Below, piece after piece: positions 15,054-23,185 of a stretch of DNA of 64,000 bases. The translations under genes and the position numbers were made by a program. Source of the stretch: an uncultured Halobacteriovorax sp. (lineage in GTDB: Bacteria > Bdellovibrionota > Bacteriovoracia > Bacteriovoracales > Bacteriovoracaceae); the NCBI GenBank assembly GCA_913061265.1, contig CAJXVS010000006.1:124001-188000 (forward strand), in the 5' to 3' direction. Every line of letters starts with the position of its first letter. Positions within the stretch are counted from its first letter, which is position 1. The notes beneath the pieces are model-generated. The model saw only the letters and a list, made by a program, of their open reading frames with translations. It searched no databases and was not told the DNA's origin.

Positions 15054-16811
15054 CTACATATTATAGAGCTTAGGCTCCTTGGTCGGTTTCTTAGGGGTAC
15101 TCCCCTTAACTTTATAAACTGAAATTTCTACATTTTTTCCTTTCAGTTTTATATTGCCGCCGGCCTCGAAAACAAACCTATCACTTAGGAGTTCTTGAAC
15201 AGACTGGGATATAAGAAAGTCTGTTTTTAGCTCCTTGGTCATAGATTCAAGGCGGGCCGCAATGTTTACGGTATCACCGATGATGGTGTATTCCATCCGC
15301 TGATCAGAGCCAATATTTCCTGCGATCGATTCACCAAAATTGAGACCCATGCCTGCGGCGATTGGATCTAATTCTCTTTCTTTTCTTTCCTTATTCATTA
15401 ATTGAAGCTCTTCTCTCATTTCTAGGCAGGCCATGACTGCATTAAAAGCATCATCTTCTTCTAAGAAGGGAACGCCCCATGTGGCCATAATGGAATCCCC
15501 AATAAATTTATCAATGACTCCCCCGCGGTTTTGGATGATCTTTACCATGCGTCCCATATAGTCATTCAACATGAGGACAACTTCTTCAGGCGAGAGGCCT
15601 TCACTAAAAGTAGTAAAGCCACGAAGATCAGTGAAAAGTACTATGGATGAGACCTTCTCTCCCCCAAGTTTTACTTCTCCAGAGAGGATCTTATCTGTCA
15701 CTTGAGTTCCGTGGTATTTAATAAAGACTTCATGAAACTTCTCTTTTTCTTGAAGACCTACTGTCATTTGATTGAAGGCTCGGGCAAGATCTGAGAGTTC
15801 ATCTCCTCCACTTTTGGCCACATTTACACTGGTCTCTAATTTTCCTTTCGCTACTTCTTCAGCGGCATCTTTTAGCCTAAGTATAGGAGCGACTAAATAG
15901 CCGGAGAAAAGAGAGCCACAAAGCATGGCTGAGCAAAAAAGAATAAAGGCCAACCAAGAAGACATCTTTATTACTTTTCTAGAAGATTCAAGGGCAATAA
16001 GAACGGGCACTTCGGCCACGACTCCCATGCCAGCAAAGCCGATCTTTCTAAAGGCGGCTAATCGTTCTTCTTCAGTCTCAGTATCGGTATACTGAAACTG
16101 CTTATTGGGAATTTCCGTTGCCAGGAGTTCCTTCATATTACTAAGAGGAGCAAGAGTGTTGATCTCACTTAGTTTTTTATCAGAATGAGTAATCAGAAAA
16201 CCATTTTGATCCACAAGATAGGTAGAAACTCCTTCAGATTTTTTAAAGCTCTGAAAAAGCTCTTCAGTCTTAAAGACTCCAAGCCTAGCCCTTGTTGAGG
16301 GGCTATTAGGAATATTAGGTAGTGCAATTATCATAAGACCATTGTGACTTTTAGTTCCTTTAATTAAACCAACTTGCTCTTGTCCTGAAAAAAGTTTTTC
16401 TAGGTTAATCCCAAAGTTTGGAGAGATTAAAAAGCTTCGAAGATCTTCTTTATTCTTTTCGAAATAATATTGAAATGAAGGAATAATATGTGTTGAGAGA
16501 ATATTAATCCCTTGCGAACTTTTCTCTACTTCAAAAAAAGCATGGAGTTTTAAGTTCTTTTCCTTATTTTTAGAATCTTTACTTTGCCCCTGCATCTTCT
16601 GAACATAGCCTTTGAAAATCTCTCTTGTTTCTGAGGATAAACTTTTGGCCTCGTGATAACTTAGCTGCTGGACTAAGAGAATATTATCTTTTTGAAAGAG
16701 CCGAACTGAGAAAAAAGTAAGAAGAGAGATACTTACAAGGAGTAAAATGGCAATAAGCCCAATTAGTTTATAGCCCAATGTTAGGCGTTTTATCCTTAAA
16801 CTAAACTTCAT
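15054..16811 (-). CDS. Membrane-bound class III adenylate/guanylate cyclase with sensor and HAMP domains
   Basis: 585 residues: helix near 15-35, an extracytoplasmic sensor region up to about 280, a second helix (SWLAFILFCSAMLCGSLF), a HAMP linker, and from about 385 a class III cyclase domain with VLFTDLRGFTTFSEG, GDSIMATWG and YTIIGDTVNIAARLE. The metal-binding Asp residues and the GDTVNIAARL block are intact, so it should be active. It makes cAMP or cGMP in response to an external signal. It is divergent from the FecR-domain gene. Confidence 0.93.
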   Translation of the reverse strand: MKFSLRIKRLTLGYKLIGLIAILLLVSISLLTFFSVRLFQKDNILLVQQLSYHEAKSLSSETREIFKGYVQKMQGQSKDSKNKEKNLKLHAFFEVEKSSQGINILSTHIIPSFQYYFEKNKEDLRSFLISPNFGINLEKLFSGQEQVGLIKGTKSHNGLMIIALPNIPNSPSTRARLGVFKTEELFQSFKKSEGVSTYLVDQNGFLITHSDKKLSEINTLAPLSNMKELLATEIPNKQFQYTDTETEEERLAAFRKIGFAGMGVVAEVPVLIALESSRKVIKMSSWLAFILFCSAMLCGSLFSGYLVAPILRLKDAAEEVAKGKLETSVNVAKSGGDELSDLARAFNQMTVGLQEKEKFHEVFIKYHGTQVTDKILSGEVKLGGEKVSSIVLFTDLRGFTTFSEGLSPEEVVLMLNDYMGRMVKIIQNRGGVIDKFIGDSIMATWGVPFLEEDDAFNAVMACLEMREELQLMNKERKERELDPIAAGMGLNFGESIAGNIGSDQRMEYTIIGDTVNIAARLESMTKELKTDFLISQSVQELLSDRFVFEAGGNIKLKGKNVEISVYKVKGSTPKKPTKEPKLYNM

Positions 16812-16904
16812 TAAATCTCTCCATTATGTATTATCGGTTTCTAGGAAGTCATCTTTAGTCCTTAATATTACTCATTTTTACTTGAGGTAAACCGATCAGA
16901 ACTC

Positions 16905-18896
16905 ATGTTATTAAGCTCTTTCGACAGTTTTAGAGTTCAAATCCTCGCTTTAAGCGTTCTTTCAAGCGCTGGGGTGTTGTTTGGCTCTGTTAAACTTCAT
17001 GGTGAACTCAATAGAAGAGAAGGTCCTGGTACAGGGGAAGTCATTGCTCGTGTTCAAGAATTTAGCGGAATCGTTCAAAGAAAAAGGGCCCGTAGGTACT
17101 CATGGTCTAGAGTTTTAGTTGGAGATGGATACTATCACCGTGAATCACTCCAAACCGGAGAGAGTAGCCAGGTGGAGCTTCTTCTCAGTTCAGATAAAGC
17201 CAATATAAAGTTAAAAGTAGAAGAGAATAGCTTAGTCGTTTTTAATTCAGAATCAGAGTTTGGTTTAGAAGTTATTGATGGAGCGATTGAGGTTCTTAAA
17301 GAAGATCAGACCTATCATATTTTTAAACAACGAGATCAGTTAAAGAGAATTAGAGTTAGTGTAGCTCTTGAGTCCCCTTCCCTTGGTGCGGAGTTTTTCA
17401 CTAAAAGAGATGAAAAAACTTCCGTCAAAATGAAGTGGAGTCTGAAGAAAGGTTCAATGAGTCCAACAAGTAATACAGTGCTTGAACTCTCAGACAATCC
17501 AGAGTTTATTGGCTCGCCTATTTATTCAAAAAATATCTATCTTCAAAAAGAGACGATTATAGACTTGGGATCTGGTCATTACTACTGGAAGCTTTCTAAT
17601 ACTAAAGAGACTCTAAGCCGCACAGGTCAGTTTAAGGTAACTGAAGTTCGGCCACTTAATTTATTATCTATCCAAAGTAAAACCCCAGGAACAGCTGATT
17701 TTTATTGGCGCGCTCCTAATTATCTTCTGAAAAAAGAAACGGGAGAACACTTTATCCAAATTGCCTTAGACGCCAGCTTTAAGAATAGAGTTAGAGAGCA
17801 TAAGATCTCCCCCTCTCAGCAATTCAGCACAATTAATGAAGAGGATGAGCGTCTTTTATTTACTCGCTTAAAAAGTATTTATCCTAGTTTTTCTGTCTTT
17901 AGCGATAAAGCTTCTTTTAAGATGAAAGATGGAAATATAAGTAATATTTCGTTTCTCAATCAAAATAAACCTAAGCAAATAGCGAAACTCAGTCAGGTTA
18001 AAAATCAGATAAAAAAAGAACCTGCCCCTGAAGAAACTCAAGTTGAGATCATCACTGAAGAAGTCGATTTAGTAAAATTAACTCAAGAAGAAATTAAGAT
18101 TGAGAATACGATCTCAAATATTAATGATGACGATAACCGTTTCCCACTTTCCATTAAAGAGCAAAAAGAAAATCTTTTATTCTCTTGGGAATACCCTGTC
18201 AGTAAGCTTATTAAAAGCTGGGAGATCTGGAGGGTAGAAGAAAATGGGAAGCTAGTGACTTTGTTAGCTTCAAAAATTGATAAGTCCGCTCGAGAGGCCT
18301 ACCTTTCTTTTGATGAAATAAAGGAAGGCACTTTATTGGCCGTAATTGGCAATCTTCCCGATGAAAAATATATAACTTCTACCATTGCTAAATACTCTAG
18401 AAAGGCACCTCTTCCATTAGCTTCCATTAATATTCAAGAGAGTATGCGAATTGAGAAAGGTGGCTTTATTGATACAAATAAAATTCATGCCACTTGGAAA
18501 AGCGCCGGTACTGCTGATTACTATGTTATGAGGCTCTTTCAAGGAGATAAGATCCTCCACTCGAAGGTCGTAAGCCCCCATCTGCGAGAGGTCATAATCA
18601 ATTATAAACTCGATGTTTATGATCCAAATATTAAAGTCGATATCAGAGCTGTTAGGGCCAAAAGGTACTCCTCCCCTATAAGTGATAAAGTTTGTCTCGC
18701 TGACGTGAATAAGGATAATCAGGTCAATCACTTAGATTCTGAATATCTTGAAGAAAATCAAAAAAATGAAGTGAAGTACATTTTCTCAAACTCAAATATT
18801 GAAGTAGGTGGAATTGGTGATGTTAGTGTTAATGGAGTTATAGATGAAGATGACCTATTAGTGGTTAAGTATTTCACAGGAAAAGATTGCTTTTAG
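16905..18896 (+). CDS. FecR-domain protein with C-terminal dockerin-like calcium motifs
   Basis: 663 residues: membrane helix at about 10-28, then a FecR-type domain (GEVIARVQEFSGIVQRKR...VGDGYYHRESLQTGESSQVELLL), a long strand-rich region of fibronectin-like pieces, and a tail with two EF-hand-like loops, DVNKDNQVNHLD and DVSVNGVIDEDD, about 30 residues apart. That spacing is that of dockerin or calcium-binding type I repeats. FecR domains without a sigma factor often face the periplasm as structural or sensing modules. It is divergent from a cyclase, a pairing that may be functional. Confidence 0.75.
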   Translation: MLLSSFDSFRVQILALSVLSSAGVLFGSVKLHGELNRREGPGTGEVIARVQEFSGIVQRKRARRYSWSRVLVGDGYYHRESLQTGESSQVELLLSSDKANIKLKVEENSLVVFNSESEFGLEVIDGAIEVLKEDQTYHIFKQRDQLKRIRVSVALESPSLGAEFFTKRDEKTSVKMKWSLKKGSMSPTSNTVLELSDNPEFIGSPIYSKNIYLQKETIIDLGSGHYYWKLSNTKETLSRTGQFKVTEVRPLNLLSIQSKTPGTADFYWRAPNYLLKKETGEHFIQIALDASFKNRVREHKISPSQQFSTINEEDERLLFTRLKSIYPSFSVFSDKASFKMKDGNISNISFLNQNKPKQIAKLSQVKNQIKKEPAPEETQVEIITEEVDLVKLTQEEIKIENTISNINDDDNRFPLSIKEQKENLLFSWEYPVSKLIKSWEIWRVEENGKLVTLLASKIDKSAREAYLSFDEIKEGTLLAVIGNLPDEKYITSTIAKYSRKAPLPLASINIQESMRIEKGGFIDTNKIHATWKSAGTADYYVMRLFQGDKILHSKVVSPHLREVIINYKLDVYDPNIKVDIRAVRAKRYSSPISDKVCLADVNKDNQVNHLDSEYLEENQKNEVKYIFSNSNIEVGGIGDVSVNGVIDEDDLLVVKYFTGKDCF

Positions 18897-18972
18897 ATTC
18901 TCATCTACCTTACTAAACCCCACCAATAGTCTTTAAAATTATTCACCTAAGGCTCGATAATGTAAAAAAGAA

Positions 18973-19006
18973 AGGACCCCCATCCTACTTTGAGAAAGGG
19001 GGTCCT
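18973..19006 (-). terminator. Intrinsic terminator
   Basis: AGGACCCCC (18973-18981) pairs with GGGGGTCCT (18998-19006). On the minus strand the stem is followed by TTCTTTTTT, giving a strong terminator for the HTH/secreted-protein pair; the plus-strand T-run is short. Confidence 0.8.
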
Positions 19007-19015
19007 CTTTAGTCT

Positions 19016-19381
19016 CTACTTAACAACCAAAGCTTCTATCTGACTTGCGCCGACTTTATGGGTGCCGAACTCCAAGAAGCTGACATCAGTTAGGCTTTTA
19101 GCGTTCGAGGGATGTTTGAACTCTACGTGATCTGCTTTATTGATTTCGAATACTTTTGTTTTTGTGATGACTAATTTTACGCGGTCAAGATTCATTCTCT
19201 TTCCAGCCCCTGTTAACTCACCAAAGAGGATCTTATGACCTGAGTCTGTTAGATCTGTTACTGAGTACTCATGCTGAACGAGAAGCTTAGCTGCTCCGGC
19301 TCCTGTGACTTCTCCTGCGTAGCTCACTTCCATCATCCACGCTAAGACCATTAAAAAAGTAACTAGGGTTAATCCTTTCAT
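19016..19381 (-). CDS. Hypothetical secreted protein
   Basis: 121 residues with a signal peptide ending SYAG. The mature part has two short GAG-containing turns and strand-rich sequence; no family recognised. Its start overlaps the stop of the HTH protein by four bases (ATGA), so it is translated with that regulator and may be its effector or target. Confidence 0.65.
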   Translation of the reverse strand: MKGLTLVTFLMVLAWMMEVSYAGEVTGAGAAKLLVQHEYSVTDLTDSGHKILFGELTGAGKRMNLDRVKLVITKTKVFEINKADHVEFKHPSNAKSLTDVSFLEFGTHKVGASQIEALVVK

Positions 19382-20142
19382 TGTAACTCTCCTGCCTCAG
19401 CTTCAAAGCTAAGTGTGTCTGACATATCAAGTGTGAAAAATGGGATAGTCCCTTCGTAAAAAGGAGACCTCATAATATCGTATATCTTTTTGATGGCATC
19501 TTTTTGAACTGTTTTAATCTTTTGAATCCCTTCTTCGTTAAGAGTTTCACTCATAGTGTAGAAAAGGTTTTGACCTCTACTTATCTGGCTTGGCTTATAG
19601 AACTTAACCAGCTCTGGTAAATGCCCAGCTGCAATCTCAACATCTAATGAGAAGTCTTTTTGAGTAGCGTGGATCTCATCTTCTTTTGAAGTAAGGATTC
19701 CAAGGGTAAGCATATTCGTAAGCCTCTCAAGGCCGACCTTACCGTACATCTCGCTGACAAAAAGCTTTGTTGTGCCTTTTCTATTAGCTGCTAATTTATA
19801 GATAAAATAGCTCATCTGATCCCTAAGAACTTCGTTTAAATCGTTATCATAAGTATGGGGAGTTTCTGATTCAATAAAATGGCTAAAGGTATCCTGGAGC
19901 ATCTCTCCTACCGGGCCATCGATCATCTTAACAAGCTTTGAGAGTTTCTTTTCTTTAGTCACAGTGCTTAGAATATTTAAGACTGTGTGAGGTGCTGGGT
20001 CGCCCTTGATAGAGCTGCTGAGAAGTCTTCTTAAAGTAGAAGCTCCTACCCCTGAGCGCATGGCCAGTCCATTGATGGAAACATTCGGATGTTTCTCAAA
20101 GTAGGACTCAACAATATCTTTCAACTGTTCACATTGGGTCAC
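19378..20142 (-). CDS. HTH-containing regulator (TIGR02147-like architecture)
   Basis: 254 residues from a GTG with GGAGGGAGAG upstream. Residues about 20-45 (SINGLAMRSGVGASTLRRLLSS) form a Cro/XRE-like helix-turn-helix, followed by a mostly helical C-terminal domain of about 170 residues. The layout recalls TIGR02147/DUF4423 proteins that are common in Bdellovibrio-like and Fibrobacter genomes, though I see no diagnostic motif. It is coupled to the following secreted protein. Confidence 0.6.
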   Translation of the reverse strand: MTQCEQLKDIVESYFEKHPNVSINGLAMRSGVGASTLRRLLSSSIKGDPAPHTVLNILSTVTKEKKLSKLVKMIDGPVGEMLQDTFSHFIESETPHTYDNDLNEVLRDQMSYFIYKLAANRKGTTKLFVSEMYGKVGLERLTNMLTLGILTSKEDEIHATQKDFSLDVEIAAGHLPELVKFYKPSQISRGQNLFYTMSETLNEEGIQKIKTVQKDAIKKIYDIMRSPFYEGTIPFFTLDMSDTLSFEAEAGELQ

Positions 20143-20288
20143 TGGGCTCTCCCTCCATTAGACCTATTACTAAGTCCTTTGTGCCTTTATTTTTTAATGA
20201 GCACAATGGAGGCGCTTACCTAAACTCTTAAAACCTTATTAAATGTCATAATTTTTCAGAAACTAACCTCATTTTTTAAGCGTTATAG

Positions 20289-20323
20289 AGAGAATAAGGG
20301 GCCAATCTGACCCCTTATTCTCT
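20289..20323. terminator. Long-stem hairpin after the DUF4360 gene
   Basis: AGAGAATAAGGGG (20289-20301) pairs perfectly with CCCCTTATTCTCT (20311-20323) over a nine-base loop. It lies six bases beyond the stop of the minus-strand DUF4360 gene. The U-tract is weak on both strands. Confidence 0.6.
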
Positions 20324-20328
20324 ATATA

Positions 20329-21240
20329 TTATCTCCTGCCTCTACGAGTTGGACGTACCGGACGATCAGGTCTCATCCTTGAAGGCATGCATTTTCCAAA
20401 CCTTGGATTGAAGGTGAATCCCCTTCTACATTGCGTTCTAGGAGGCTTTACACTACCGCCGTTATTTCCTCCACCGCCGTTATTTCCTCCACCGCTGTTA
20501 CCACCGTAACAGGCCTGAGTATTAAGTTTGATCTTCATCTTCCCTACAATGTCCGCACTATCGAGAGAAAGAAAAGCTGTTGCATCAGTATCTCTATAAT
20601 TTCTATGAACCTGAGCTTTTAAAACGTTCTTTAAGATCATCTTTGTCTTCTTCTTCCCTCTTATTGAACATTCGGAATTTAAATCCACAGTCTTTGTCTG
20701 AGAGAAATTCCAATCCTCATCAACATCCCCTTTTCTCCAGACCTTTCTTAGAACAGTTCCCTTAACTCTATGTTCTCTATTGGTAGGTCCCGTGAAGTTT
20801 AAGAACTTTGAATGAAAGAGCGCTTGAGTCCCTTCGTCCATATAAGTAGCACCTCTATAATCGATGCTGATATCTGCGCTTATGATCTTATGCCCTTCAG
20901 GAATATCCGCATGGATAACAATCTTACAAACCTTATTTGCTGTGAACTGATCATGCCTACTCGTAGGAGAAGTATTATCATCATCAAACTCATCGTTCTC
21001 ATTATCCCCGTCAAACTGAGGAACCTGAACCATCATTTCATTAAAGAGTAATGAGGCGGTTTGTTGGTTTTCTGTTTTGATAACTTCAACAGTTCCGTCA
21101 GGACAGCCAGAACCTTTAGTCGTGATCGCCCCAAATTGAAAATCTGTTTCTGCGCCAAAAGATTCAGCGGCGAAGATCACCAGGCTTAACATAATAAGTA
21201 TGGGGATCATTGGTTTTAGGCTTTCGATATTATACTTCAT
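20329..21240 (-). CDS. DUF4360-like secreted protein with Gly/Asn linker and basic tail
   Basis: 303 residues: signal peptide (to about 29), then GSGCPDGTVEV, CKIVIHADIPEGHKIISADISIDYRGATYMDEG and LDSADIVGKMKIKLN, which align in order with the neighbouring DUF4360 protein. Unlike it, this copy has an acidic insertion (DGDNENDEFDDDN), a glycine/asparagine repeat linker and a basic Pro/Arg tail with two cysteines. DUF4360 proteins are secreted with unknown role. GGAG precedes the ATG. Confidence 0.75.
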   Translation of the reverse strand: MKYNIESLKPMIPILIMLSLVIFAAESFGAETDFQFGAITTKGSGCPDGTVEVIKTENQQTASLLFNEMMVQVPQFDGDNENDEFDDDNTSPTSRHDQFTANKVCKIVIHADIPEGHKIISADISIDYRGATYMDEGTQALFHSKFLNFTGPTNREHRVKGTVLRKVWRKGDVDEDWNFSQTKTVDLNSECSIRGKKKTKMILKNVLKAQVHRNYRDTDATAFLSLDSADIVGKMKIKLNTQACYGGNSGGGNNGGGGNNGGSVKPPRTQCRRGFTFNPRFGKCMPSRMRPDRPVRPTRRGRR

Positions 21241-21347
21241 CTCTCTCTCCTTATAATGATGCTGTTGTTTGCATCTTTACTAGGTTCTTTTTAAACCGCT
21301 TTATCTTTCTCTTAAAGATCAAACTTGCCCTTTGAAAGAAAAGGACA

Positions 21348-21386
21348 CCACGTGGAGCAGGCTTTTATAGGGACTACTCCACGTGG
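21348..21386. promoter_or_regulatory. Paired CCACGTGG palindromes between divergent DUF4360 genes
   Basis: CCACGTGGAG (21348-21357) and CTCCACGTGG (21377-21386) form a perfect 10-bp inverted repeat, and each half is itself the palindrome CCACGTGG. The two palindromes are 31 bases apart, about three helical turns. They lie in the 273-base gap between divergent paralogous genes and probably bind a dimeric regulator at two sites. Confidence 0.6.
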
Positions 21387-21513
21387 CGCAGATAATGGAC
21401 GCATTTGCTTTTCTTGCTTGAAAATATTTTTTTAGAAGCATAACTTGGATCCAACGAATGAGTAGCTCTACATTTGACCTACTTTTTAAAACACTTTCTT
21501 CGGGAGGGAGAAA

Positions 21514-22131
21514 ATGAAAAAAATCCTATCACTATTATTCTTAGCTTCTGCACTCACAACTACTGCCTTCGCTGATGACATTCAGTTAGGTGAACCTGGT
21601 TATGCTGGAAAGGGTTGTCCATCAGGATCAGCATCCGTCACTTTATCACCAGACAACAAGGCGCTCTCCATTTTATTTGATGAGTACTATGTAGAGGCCG
21701 GCGGGCGAAAAAGATTACAACGAAAGAACTGTACTATCGCCATTCCTGTTCATGTTCCAACAGGGTTTTCAGTTTCATTAATTGACGTTGATTATAGAGG
21801 TTATGTCATGGTGCCAAGAGGCGGGATGGCCAGGTTTACTGCGGAATACTTCTTTGCTGGGAAGCGAGGACCAAGATACAACAAAACTTTCAGAGGTGGA
21901 TTTGATAACGATTACACTATTCAAAACAAGCTAGGTGTTTTCGCTAACGTATGGTCTGCCTGTGGAGCCGATGTTAATTTAAGAGTCAACACGGCCATGC
22001 TTTTAAAGACAAACCGTCAAGGGGATGATGCTTTAGCGACTGTTGATTCAGCTGACATCTCTGCCGGAATTGTCTACCACCTTAAGTGGAAAAGATGTGG
22101 TGCCTCTGATGACTTTGATGATTTTTTCTAG
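21514..22131 (+). CDS. DUF4360 family secreted protein
   Basis: 205 residues with signal peptide (to about 20). GKGCPSGSASVTLSPDNKALSILFDEYYVEAG, RKNCTIAIPVHVPTGFSVSLIDVDYRGYV and ARFTAEYFFAGKRG are the DUF4360 core. Four or more conserved cysteines suggest disulfides. The role of the family is unknown; fungal and bacterial members are secreted. GGGAGGGAG is well placed before the ATG, and an intrinsic terminator follows. Divergent from a more diverged paralogue. Confidence 0.88.
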   Translation: MKKILSLLFLASALTTTAFADDIQLGEPGYAGKGCPSGSASVTLSPDNKALSILFDEYYVEAGGRKRLQRKNCTIAIPVHVPTGFSVSLIDVDYRGYVMVPRGGMARFTAEYFFAGKRGPRYNKTFRGGFDNDYTIQNKLGVFANVWSACGADVNLRVNTAMLLKTNRQGDDALATVDSADISAGIVYHLKWKRCGASDDFDDFF

Positions 22132-22178
22132 AGAGATCTAAGACAGGACAGAATTAATCTTCCTACACAACACACAGA

Positions 22179-22202
22179 AGGCCCCAAATGGGGCCTTTTT
22201 TT
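22179..22202 (+). terminator. Intrinsic terminator
   Basis: AGGCCCC (22179-22185), AAAT loop, GGGGCCT (22190-22196) and a run of seven T. Ends the DUF4360 transcript. Confidence 0.92.
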
Positions 22203-22246
22203 GGTTAAAAGCCTAATCAAAACTTTTCAAAGAGCTTACCCCTCGT

Positions 22247-22252
22247 TAGAAT
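22247..22252 (+). promoter_or_regulatory. -10-like TAGAAT six bases before ATG 22259
   Basis: TAGAAT, six bases, ATG. No Shine-Dalgarno site. Candidate promoter of a leaderless mRNA for the PuuD-like gene; it lies 45 bases after a terminator, so an own promoter is required. Confidence 0.5.
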
Positions 22253-22258
22253 TTATTC

Positions 22259-23167
22259 ATGATTGAACACTTAACAGACTGGGCCCTCCTCTTAGGGAGA
22301 TGGGTGCATATTACAACCGCCGTTTGCTGGATTGGGACCTCTATCTTTTTTATGTGGATGGACCGCTCCTTTGAAAAGAACCACTCTAACGACCGTGAAG
22401 GTCATGTGGGTGATCTCTGGATGGTTCACGGTGGTGGATTCTATAAAGTTGAAAAGATGCTTATGGGGCCAACTAAAGTGCCTGAAGTTTTACACTGGTT
22501 TAAGTGGGAAGCTTACTGGACTTGGATGTCTGGGATGTTTCTTCTTATTATGATGTTTTATATCGATGGTGGAACTCATTTAGTAGATGAAGACCTCTTA
22601 GATATCTCAGGCCTACAGGCCATGGGAATTGGTCTTGGAAGTATCTTTGGCTCTTGGATCTTTTATGATCAGTTATGGGAATCAAAGCTAGCTAAAAAAG
22701 CGGGTCTCGCTCATACCATCACCATTTTATATGCCGCTGGGATGATCTACGTTCTCTGTCATACTATCTTGCATAGAATCGCCTTTATTCATATTGCAGC
22801 TGTCCTTGGAACTTGGATGGTGGGTAATGTCCTTCTTAGAATCATTCCTAGAATGAAGAAGATGGTTGAGTATAGTAAAAATGGTCAGCCTATCAATCCT
22901 GATTGGGCCATCAATGCTAAGAATAGATCCACTCATAATACTTATTTTACCTTGCCTATTATTTTCATCATGTTTACCAATCATTTTCCGAATATCTACG
23001 CCCATGACTATAACTGGATCCTTTTGATCATGATGACAGCTGCGGGCGCCGCAATCAGGCATTATTTTGTCATTAGAGTGAAGCAGAAAACCAAGGCTCA
23101 AGTCTTTGCAGCCATTGGTGTCTTACTTGTCCTAGCTACCATTGCAATATCCTACCTAGAGGCTTAA
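22259..23167 (+). CDS. PuuD-like urate hydroxylase membrane domain protein
   Basis: 302 residues with about eight membrane helices. LLGRWVHITTAVCWIGTSIFFMWMDRSFE, DLWMVHGGGFYKVEKM and WFKWEAYWTWMSG match the membrane domain (PF06181) of urate hydroxylase PuuD, a cytochrome-linked enzyme of purine degradation. The C-terminal cytochrome c domain of full-length PuuD is absent; the protein ends after the last helix. Such short forms are common and their activity is uncertain. Transcribed with the following glycosyltransferase-like gene. Confidence 0.85.
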   Translation: MIEHLTDWALLLGRWVHITTAVCWIGTSIFFMWMDRSFEKNHSNDREGHVGDLWMVHGGGFYKVEKMLMGPTKVPEVLHWFKWEAYWTWMSGMFLLIMMFYIDGGTHLVDEDLLDISGLQAMGIGLGSIFGSWIFYDQLWESKLAKKAGLAHTITILYAAGMIYVLCHTILHRIAFIHIAAVLGTWMVGNVLLRIIPRMKKMVEYSKNGQPINPDWAINAKNRSTHNTYFTLPIIFIMFTNHFPNIYAHDYNWILLIMMTAAGAAIRHYFVIRVKQKTKAQVFAAIGVLLVLATIAISYLEA

Positions 23168-23185
23168 GCGCAAAAAGGATTACAG

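Noticed and set aside
22332-22553. 73-codon frame within the PuuD-like gene
   Set aside because: Out-of-frame shadow of a gene with strong family motifs and membrane helices.
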